Positions 10,800-64,000 of a stretch of 64,000 bases of DNA are shown one piece after another (position 1 is the stretch's first letter; every line of letters begins with the position of its first letter). A program made the position numbers and the translations under genes. The DNA is from Schistosoma haematobium (taxonomy: Eukaryota > Platyhelminthes > Trematoda > Strigeidida > Schistosomatidae). The notes beneath the pieces are model-generated. The model saw only the letters and a list, made by a program, of their open reading frames with translations, was not told the DNA's origin and did not search any database. The DNA lies in contig NC_067197.1 of assembly GCF_000699445.3 (NCBI RefSeq), positions 5,896,152 to 5,960,151 on the forward strand, written 5' to 3'.

Positions 10800-12485
10800 T
10801 AAGCTAACAAGCTCGCCAAAATCATTCATTCTCAACTACTGAAACAGTGAAAATCACAGGGTAATTGATAGCTGTCTAATCATGGCTCAGAATTCCTTAA
10901 CAAACTGTACTCATGACCTTAACTACTGGTAGTGGAACTCAGAATTTTCAGATCTTACAATAAATACGAAAAACTATTCAACCATTATTTCATGTTTTCA
11001 ACGACAATCTACATCAATTGCCAAATTCTACAATAATCCTTAGTTTTCAATAGAATACTAATTCATAATCCAAATAAATAACCATTACACTTTTGTTTTC
11101 CTTTTTTGTTTTTATTTCTTCATATTTTATCTTATCTACAAAATTTCACTCCATTAAAATGAATAGATGACTCATAGAGACTAACAACTCGTTATAAATT
11201 TTTTTTATCTTTCTTCACATAATAATAACTTACCACTTACTTTATAGGTTATTCATTTTTTTGTTTATCTCTATTTTTCTTTCTCTATTTTTTTGTTTTT
11301 AGTTGAAGGACAATTAGTTAATCAATTTTCAAATTGTCTTACGCTACTTTTTCCTCACTTCACACTACCCTCTCCCTCTCTCTCTCTTCATTTCACTCAT
11401 GTGAATTATGAATTGTGTAACTATTGTATAAATATTAAAACCAAGCAAATATATATATATTTTTCTTTTTCCCTTTTAAATCATTTCTGTTTATGTCCCT
11501 TTTCAATTGATTATTGTTGTTGTTATCTATTTAATATATTTACTATCAATTATTTCTCTAACTTCTCATATATTCTCACTTAGTTACTATGCTATATCAT
11601 CCTACTACACAAATTTTGTCTATAACAGTTTATAAATGACCATTACAGTTTTCAGTTTCTAGATAATAATCATAATAATAGTAATAATAAAATTGGTTAC
11701 TAGTAAGTACTATATTGCCTTGTTTTCATAATTTCTTAGTAAAGAAGTAATAAAGTATTTCATCTTTATTGTTAATCGAACAAAAACCTTATGTAAAAAT
11801 ATATAGATATGCATAGATATAGATATTAATGTAGACAGTGAATATTGTGGTCCCGTAAGCAATTTTACTTATTATTTCAAAAAAGATGTTTGCAAGTTTT
11901 TCCCTCTTTTTTTTCTATTGTCACCCCTAACATTTGTTTCTACTTATAGTTTTTTTCTTGTTGCCTCGACAACACAAAATCGTGTATCCAGTTTAAATGT
12001 TAAGTAGGAAAAAGAAAGATAATTGGACTACCAATACTAATACTAATAATAATCATGGAAAATTTCAAAATTGATCTTTTCTTTTTTCATTAATCCAGTA
12101 ATGCCTGAAGCTATTTAGTTTTCTGTTTTCTCTTCACTTATAATCAACGAAAAAGAAAAAAAGGTAAAGCCAATAACAGCTTGAAGAGCCACAAAATGAT
12201 TTCAAAATTCATATACATATCAAGTGGTTATAGACCATGAACAGAAAACCTTAAACTTAAGTTTCATGTTAGCTAACACTCTTTAACAAGGTGAGAGGAA
12301 AGAAAATGAAAATTTAAATGTAGACGTAAATGACTGACGAACAGATTGTGACTTCCAAACTAGTCAGTGAGCAAATTTATGAAAAAGTATATAATTGATC
12401 GAAAAATTAAACCGTAGCAGAATATCTTGTTTATATATCTTCAGTAAATCATACTTCAGTAAATCATCTTCGTGTATTGGTTGAA
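10800..12485. other. Intergenic AT-rich stretch, no gene seen
   Basis: Long T-rich runs (11100-11600). A 96-codon ORF at 11293-11583 falls in this skewed sequence and has no recognisable domain. I do not support it as a gene. Confidence 0.5.
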
Positions 12486-12489
12486 GTTA

Positions 12490-12695
12490 GACATTAACAC
12501 CGTTGGATGCCGGCTCAGTGGTCTAATGGTTAAGTGCTCGCGCGAAACCAATAGGTCCTGGGTTCGAATCCCGCGAGGTGCGGGGTCGTTGATGCGCACT
12601 GCTGAGGAGTCCCGTACCAGGACGAAACGGCCGTCCAGTTCTTCCAGGTTTTCCATGGTGGTCTAGCTTCAATTGACTCATGATTTCAACTTGTG
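12490..12695 (+). mobile_element. tRNA-like SINE, plus-strand copy
   Basis: Clear order: A-box-like CGGCTCAGTGG (12511-12521), B box GGTTCGAATCC (12561-12571), hammerhead (12596-12641), conserved tail CCATGGTGGTCTAGCTTCAA and ATGATTTCAAC end. Short ORFs across it on both strands are incidental. Confidence 0.85.
12596..12641 (+). ncRNA. SINE hammerhead ribozyme motif
   Basis: GCACTG, CTGAGGA (12602-12608), GTCC...GGAC, GAAAC (12624-12628), GGCCGTC, CAGTTC. The core is intact and ACGGCCGT is a perfect palindrome. One stem I pair is lost (CAGTTC instead of CAGTGC). Confidence 0.65.
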
Positions 12696-12699
12696 AAAT

Positions 12700-14435
12700 A
12701 AATATATATATAAGTCAAATAACATTCATGAGGGCTTAGATCATTGCTTATATAATCATCAATCATCATTTGTTTTAAGAGGTGTTTTTCACTATGCGTA
12801 TGATTTGTCTTTTTGTTGAATCAATTAGATCCGTGTTACATTTTTTTTCCATTAATAGATCCTAACATGATTAGTGGAAATGATCATGTTTGATATCTCT
12901 TCAATCATTTATTTTTGGATAAAAGTTTGTAAAGTAAGAATAACAAATAGTGAGAGATAAAATGAGTTCATTTAAATGATTCATTTACTCTTCTATATAC
13001 ATAAACAGTTATATGTATATAGAATATTTTACAAACAAAATCTCCTATATGGAACATGTAAGAGACATTTATAACTACTTCCTACAATCTCATAACTTCA
13101 GTTCTTTTTGTGAGAACAGATGAAATGAGAGAGATTATGACTTAACCAACCACATAGGACATGTGTAATTTCATTTTAGTTAATTAAATCCTAAGTAAAA
13201 TCTTAATAATAACAAAAATCCCTAAATATAATATTAGTTTAATATGTTTTGAAAGTTCTAAGATGATGTCAAGAGTTAGATTTTAAAAAATCAACAGGGG
13301 ATCAATGTTTATAGGTTAATGAAAGAAACAAAACAATGAAACCAAATATGAAAATTAAATATAATGAAACTGGAAACTCAATGACAAAAAAATCTAGGAT
13401 ATATGTGTTATTTCTACCTAGTTAAAGTTATTGAAAAGTGTGAAGACTGTCTGTTAAGTTCAACGAAGTATTTATTAGGAATTATCAGTGAGCATTATTA
13501 GATCACTAGACAAATGGTAGATGTGATGAAGATGCATCTTATCAATGTACATTGGTACTGATATGAGAAATCACAAGTGTTTGTTTGGAATGTTTTATTA
13601 AGTCTTGAATCAATCTATTGATTATATATAATCCTGTAATTGGATTTATTACATGACTGGTACCCATAGCATGTGTTTAAATTTTTCAAATAGGGTTCCC
13701 TCTATTCTCTCGATATACATGCTACAACAAATACAGGTAAATGAGAAAATATAGTTAAAAGTGAAAAGAGGCTCTCTTACTTAAACCAGTCTATTTCAAT
13801 AAGTTTTGTGTTCTGTATAAAATTATAAAATAAGGAACAAGGAATATCAGTTCGATACAAGGCTTTATTGAATTATCAACAGGACTATCAATACAAATTT
13901 CACCCATCTATCATGTAAGAATACAAGAAACAACTATCAATTCGAATACCATATCAAGTATAGTAACCAATTTAAATCCGTGTACAATCAAGTATAACCA
14001 ATCATAAACCTAAATTATCAAGCTGAATAGCTAGATCACATGTTTAAAGAATCTGAAAACTCATTTACTTTGAAAATGAATTAAGAATGATAATAAAATT
14101 ACTATTGATCAAATCATTTGTACCCACAAAATGAAATCACTGAATACGCTTTATTTAAATACAATCGAAAATGAGGATAAAGATTTTTAAAAACAGATAA
14201 AGATTGATACAAAATTCAAGTTTTGAATGTAATTACTGTACCATGACCAAAGTCTCCGTTATGTCATCTAATACTGTTTCAAAGTTACATCGGATTAAAT
14301 ACTTGCAAATCACTCAAGATCTGTATTTTCATATATATGCTACGTCTGCAATGTTGTAAAGAAAGTAGATCCTACTCAACATTTTGTTAAGTATTATGAA
14401 AAACTTTATAACAATTGTCTTCATTAATAACAAAG
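12700..14435. other. Intergenic AT-rich stretch, nothing recognised
   Basis: No credible exon, RNA gene or repeat shared with the rest of the window. Confidence 0.4.
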
Positions 14436-14440
14436 TATTT

Positions 14441-14952
14441 TGTTGTAACTTGTGGACTTGTGACCTATTGATATATATGATGTAATAATACCGCCAATTA
14501 GAGAAGTGAACTATCAATCATATCAGTGACACATAAAACCCGTACGAGCAGTCTAGAGTCTTTATCGATCCTGCTTCCCACCTAGCCCTGCTTGGTAAGT
14601 CAAGAACATGAATCTCAGCCTTTACGATATGAATCATGTATTTTAAACATACTGGGTTTATATACATGTCAAACAGACCACATCTTACCATATAATAGAA
14701 AATAACATTTGTACAAGATCTGGTTAAAAGTGGCTATGATTATGAGTGTCTGTAATTAATAGACAGGACATAACTCAAGAACGGTAAATCGTATCATAAT
14801 AGTCTATGGGTCAAAATAAAGCTTAGAATAAGAAGAACATGAATATACATAGTTCATCCACTTAACAACTATACAATAAAAATATATGTATCATATTAAT
14901 TCATAAATAATTCTCAAAAGTTACCATTTATAATTCTGGTTAAGATATAACA
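14441..14952. mobile_element. Solo LTR, 512 bp (copy 1)
   Basis: Starts TGTTGTAACTTGTGG and ends AGATATAACA, so it has TG...CA termini with a short terminal inverted repeat. It is flanked by TATTT (14436-14440) and CATTT (14953-14957), a near-perfect 5-bp target duplication. It aligns end to end with 20536-21047 and 37275-37788. A TATATA block and a conserved CAAAATAAAGCT polyadenylation-like block make plus the likelier orientation. No internal retrotransposon sequence is present. Confidence 0.8.
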
Positions 14953-15334
14953 CATTTATAAGACAAAATTTACTTTTCAAAAAAAAAAAACTATAAAAAT
15001 CATCATTCATATGTTGATAATCACTTGTTTAGCATAGATACTATTCTATTACATCAAACTGTAATGAAAACCGAAATTTTTCAGATTATATACATAACCT
15101 TGTACAGTTTATTGTTTATTCATTCATCTAGCTATAAAAAGATCTAATGAATGAATGTCAAATGGTTTAAACAATACAATTTGATACTTATGAAATGAAT
15201 AATAATAAATTTAGTTTTTTTATTATTTGTATTTATATTTGTCATTAATATCAAAAGGGGTTTTGTAGATATATGAATTTTAATAGTTGATATCATGAGT
15301 TAATTGAAGCCAGACCACCATGGAAAACCCGGAA

Positions 15335-15380
15335 CAAATGGATGGTTGTTTCGTCTTAGTATGGAGCTCCTCAGCAGTGC
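15335..15380 (-). ncRNA. Decayed SINE hammerhead, left arm of the palindrome
   Basis: On the minus strand CTGAGGA (15368-15374) and GAAAC (15349-15353) are intact, but the stem I partner has decayed (CATTTG) and stem II has a changed base. Confidence 0.5.
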
Positions 15381-15420
15381 TGGGTTCGAGTCTCGCGGCG
15401 GGTAGCGGGATCGTGGATGT

Positions 15421-15466
15421 GCACTGCTGAGGAGTCCCATACCAGGACGAAACGGCTGTCCAGTGC
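15421..15466 (+). ncRNA. SINE hammerhead, right arm of the palindrome
   Basis: GCACTG, CTGAGGA (15427-15433), GTCC...GGAC, GAAAC (15449-15453), GGCTGTC, CAGTGC. Stem I pairs perfectly. The stem III palindrome carries one C to T change. Confidence 0.65.
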
Positions 15467-15560
15467 TTCGAGGTTTTCCATGGTGGTCTAGCTTCAATTG
15501 ACTTATGATTTCAACTAATGAAATTACTAAGATCACCACAAAACCCCTTCTGATATCAAT

Positions 15561-16072
15561 TGTTATTCATAATAGGATAATAAATTTACTATATAAACAT
15601 ATTCCCTATACATTTTCCACTGATCACCATTTAAACTTATCATATAAATAATAATAACTATATATATACTCTATGGATTTGAGATGGTGGAGAAGATTTG
15701 TGGTTCAGATAGATGATTCTGATGAAGTTTTGTCAAGTTTAGTTGACCAAACCATTCAGCTTAGAGAATAAAACTCTTCCCAAATTTACTCTATTCATTT
15801 ATTTATTCACTCATCCGTTTAAAGCATCATTTAAAATTCGATTAGTCAACAATAATTATAATAAATGATTATTCTTTTTTCTTTTAAATAACAATATTTC
15901 TATTGGGGTTTCCTTTTTATTATTATACTTTGTATTATACAGAATCATTATGATACAAAATAATAAGAATGAGCTAGTTATTTTATACAATAAAACTCAA
16001 AGCAACCAATAATTACATACATTAATTTGTTTTTATACATTTATTTTATATTAGATTTTATTTATTATTCGG
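15561..16072. other. 3' flank of the minus-strand gene
   Basis: AT-rich sequence. AATAAA-type signals for the minus-strand gene occur at once after its stop (reverse complement of TTTATT at 16061-16066) and again near 16041. No other feature seen. Confidence 0.5.
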
Positions 16073-17965
16073 TTACCGGGCAAATCCAGGATTATCATAC
16101 GCTGCTACACTTCGATGTGAAGGGAAATAAGGAAAATGCATTAAACTTTTACTATAATTATATCCTTCTTTCATTTGCTGTTGCTGTTGTATGACGTGTG
16201 ATGATAAGGTATCATTTTTATTAATAATAATATTATTATTACTACTAGTAGTAGTATTGTTATTATTATTTAAATATGTTGAATCTGTTGAAATATCACA
16301 TTCATTAGGCGATAAATATCCTGCAACAGATACTTTAAATAAATCAAAATTTTGATAAATACATGGATATGGTTTTTTATCGAAAAGCGTTGTTGGTTGA
16401 TTTAAAAACATTACAGGACTTAAAGCTTGACGTTTACAAAATGATGCAAATGAATCACATTCTGTTAAATGTTCAATAACACTAGGACGATTGTAAATAA
16501 GAAAAAATACAGGTCGATAAGCACGATGTAAATGCTGCCGTAACATCACTACACTACTTGATGAATGAATTCGTTTCGATGATTCTTTGATTTTATTTTC
16601 TGGACTACTTTGAGATGAACTCCTGGTGTCATCATTTCCTTTAGTGTTCTGAGGATTTTCATCAGTAAGTGAATCATCTGATGATGGTGGATCAGGAATA
16701 TTTCCAGGTTTAATTTTACTGTTTGATATGGTAGCATAATCAAAAGAAGAAATAGTGAAATATGAATTCATTTTATCATTATGACTAATATCAGATTTTA
16801 ATGAAAAAGATTCTGCCGCTGATGGAAAATTAGTGTCATAAATATGACAGTTGGAATTATTTATTGTTTCAGTATTTTTCTCATTAGTCAGTAAAATCAA
16901 ATTTCTGTAGCCATATACATCAGACCTACTGTAATCTCCACTTGGAGTAACTGTAGAAAGGAAATGTGTCACTATACTAAGATTGTGACAATTTTCACCA
17001 CCAACTTCGTTATGCCTTAATCCAGGAAGTGTCCATATTTCACCCAGCTTCCACGACATTTGTTCACCAGTCACACTTAAGGGAAGGGTTTTTACAGTTT
17101 TACTATAAGTACTTGGTCGACATTCACTGTCAAACAGAATCAATGGAGTTAAATTTTGAGGATTTATCCCTGAAATCTTCTTTAATTTGATAGCTCTTAT
17201 TACTACATCAGCCACATAATCCGCCGCAGCATGTATTGAAGGTAAGTTTCTCAACATACCGAGCTGATATTCATATATGATGCATAGTTGTTGTGCAAAG
17301 CCTGATAGAATTGAAAACCTTTGTGATTCAGTTGTTAATTCAGCAAGTCGGAATAAAGGTCCTCTACATGTGTTGACAACATTTTGTTCAAATGGTGTAC
17401 AAGAAGGACTCTGAGCATTTGAATAACATTTTCTAGTAATGGTTACATCAGGTATTTTTGGTTTGCGTCTTACGAACTCACATGGTTCATCAAAGTCAGA
17501 ATGATTCTTTATCCAATCATTTTTTTCATGTTGAGACAATAAAGATTGGCGTTTGTTATTGTTGAGTGTGAAAGACAGTCGACGGAACAGTGGTGAGTTA
17601 GTTAAGGAACGAATTTTCATCAAAGGTGAATGATATGTTTGCTTTTGATTGGCAATTTGAATACTTATGTCCCGAGAAGAATAAGAACTTTCATTTTTTA
17701 AACGGTTGTTTCCACATTTTATTTGTTGATCAAGCAAACGTCGAATAAAGGGTAAATCACTAGAAGCATTTTCATTTTTAATACTCACTTTTGATGCTGA
17801 CAACGTTGGTGATGAAACATTTGAAGACCCAGAGGGGCTTTGAACACAACTGTTTGAAGCGTATGAGATCGCTTGTATTAATTTGGATTCAAATGATTTT
17901 ATAAAGCGATTAACAAACCATTTCAAATTAAGAAGGACTTTCTCTCTGTTTGGACATCGATTCAT
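16073..17965 (-). CDS. Uncharacterised 630-residue protein, probable single-exon gene
   Basis: The uninterrupted frame starts at an ATG (17963-17965) with A at -3. An in-frame TAA about 45 nt upstream, with no other ATG between, supports this start. Residues 1-39 are predicted helical and basic/aromatic (LLNLKWFVNRFIKSFE). About 40-200 is Ser-rich, basic and probably disordered. About 203-290 looks ordered, with alternating hydrophobics (FAQQLCIIYEY, AADYVADVVIRAIK, LTPLILFD). About 390-470 is acidic/Ser-rich and disordered. About 474-550 is a second ordered block (YRPVFFLIYNRP, DLFKVSVAGY). The C-terminus has poly-Asn and Gln runs, common in schistosome proteins. No signal peptide or transmembrane helix is evident. 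I do not recognise the family. It is divergent from C2CD5 with 309 bp between start codons. The length, codon pattern and ordered blocks argue that it is real. Confidence 0.8.
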   Translation of the reverse strand: MNRCPNREKVLLNLKWFVNRFIKSFESKLIQAISYASNSCVQSPSGSSNVSSPTLSASKVSIKNENASSDLPFIRRLLDQQIKCGNNRLKNESSYSSRDISIQIANQKQTYHSPLMKIRSLTNSPLFRRLSFTLNNNKRQSLLSQHEKNDWIKNHSDFDEPCEFVRRKPKIPDVTITRKCYSNAQSPSCTPFEQNVVNTCRGPLFRLAELTTESQRFSILSGFAQQLCIIYEYQLGMLRNLPSIHAAADYVADVVIRAIKLKKISGINPQNLTPLILFDSECRPSTYSKTVKTLPLSVTGEQMSWKLGEIWTLPGLRHNEVGGENCHNLSIVTHFLSTVTPSGDYSRSDVYGYRNLILLTNEKNTETINNSNCHIYDTNFPSAAESFSLKSDISHNDKMNSYFTISSFDYATISNSKIKPGNIPDPPSSDDSLTDENPQNTKGNDDTRSSSQSSPENKIKESSKRIHSSSSVVMLRQHLHRAYRPVFFLIYNRPSVIEHLTECDSFASFCKRQALSPVMFLNQPTTLFDKKPYPCIYQNFDLFKVSVAGYLSPNECDISTDSTYLNNNNNTTTSSNNNIIINKNDTLSSHVIQQQQQMKEGYNYSKSLMHFPYFPSHRSVAAYDNPGFAR

Positions 17966-18274
17966 AATATTCTCCCTTTTCAGGGAGGAGCTAGTTTGTA
18001 AGGTGATTTATACGTCCAATAACGAATAAAGTGCTAATGCGAGGATTATGTACTAATGATGCGTCTAAACGACAACGTTTATTGGTCGATGTTAGAATCT
18101 CAATTAGTGACCATCAACAGTCAACGAGAATTCTCAATAACGTTTTATAAGTCACTATTATTTTTATAGTAAAATGAAGTAGAATGAAGTAGTTTTTCAG
18201 CTCTCCTTTAAGTGGACTTTTCCAAGCGCGATTTTAAACATCAAGGTTTACTTACAAATGTGAAATTCAGTAGA
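17966..18274. promoter_or_regulatory. Shared divergent promoter interval
   Basis: Only 309 bp separate the start codons of the minus-strand gene and C2CD5, so both 5' UTRs and core promoters must lie here unless there are distant non-coding exons. The head-to-head layout suggests a bidirectional promoter. I see no clear TATA box at a convincing distance from either start. Confidence 0.55.

Positions 18275-64000
<45,726 letters not shown>

Larger units (their letters stand above)
15253..15560. mobile_element. Head-to-head SINE palindrome
   Basis: Two SINE 3' halves in opposite orientation form a near-palindrome: minus arm 15253-15380, plus arm about 15421-15560. Mirror blocks include AAGGGGTTTTGTAG with ACAAAACCCCTT, CCACCATGGAAAAC with GTTTTCCATGGTGG, and CTCCTCAGCAGTGC with GCACTGCTGAGGAG. 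The ~40 bp centre keeps only a B-box remnant (GGGTTCGAGTCTCG). The RNA from either strand could fold into a long hairpin. Confidence 0.85.

Noticed and set aside
12511..12571. Possible tRNA gene (A and B boxes)
   Set aside because: The B box is good, but no acceptor stem or anticodon arm can be folded, and the segment is the head of a dispersed SINE. The same applies at 6460, 8388 and 1591.
12456..12666. Overlapping ORFs on both strands at 12.5 kb
   Set aside because: They lie in the SINE and recur wherever it is inserted. Same reason for 15300-15539, 1428-1670 and 28499-28714.

Overview
The window is AT-rich, repeat-packed nuclear DNA from a trematode, almost certainly a blood fluke of the genus Schistosoma. 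The evidence is the combination of tRNA-like SINEs and Sm-alpha-type repeats carrying hammerhead ribozyme motifs, SR2-like RTE, CR1-like and Penelope-like retroelements, and a gene that opens with three introns of only 32-36 bp followed by introns of up to 8 kb. Which species cannot be told from the sequence alone.

Layout. Bases 1-16,070 are intergenic: dispersed SINEs on both strands, a decayed CR1-like reverse transcriptase, microsatellites, one solo LTR and several other repeats; I see no host gene there. Bases 16,073-17,965 (minus strand) hold an uninterrupted 630-codon ORF, a probable single-exon gene of unrecognised family. It is divergent from, and only 309 bp away from, the second gene.

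From 18,275 to the right edge, the plus strand carries the orthologue of C2CD5 (CDP138/KIAA0528), a Ca2+-binding C2-domain protein known in mammals from insulin-stimulated GLUT4 vesicle fusion. I could assemble 20 coding exons with GT-AG boundaries and consistent phase at all 19 junctions, about 956 residues so far. They cover the C2 domain with all five Ca2+-ligand aspartates, the conserved central region, a two-CxxC zinc-ribbon-like module and a following conserved block, then N/S/T-rich sequence. The last exon is still open at base 64,000, so the C-terminal part lies outside.

The C2CD5 introns are filled with mobile elements: two further solo LTRs of the 512-514 bp family, a second solo-LTR family with 4-bp target duplications, a ~500-bp retroposed repeat with perfect 12-13 bp target duplications, a mosaic RTE element, an SR2-like element with a mutated catalytic motif and an internal duplication, a 5'-truncated Penelope-like element encoding RT plus GIY-YIG endonuclease, and many 3'-tail fragments of an RTE family ending in TGAC repeats. 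The most unusual structure is in intron 7. There, three hammerhead-like motifs on the minus strand are spaced 313 and 317 nt apart between inverted flanks, an arrangement resembling the tandem, self-cleaving retrozyme or Penelope pseudo-LTR organisation.
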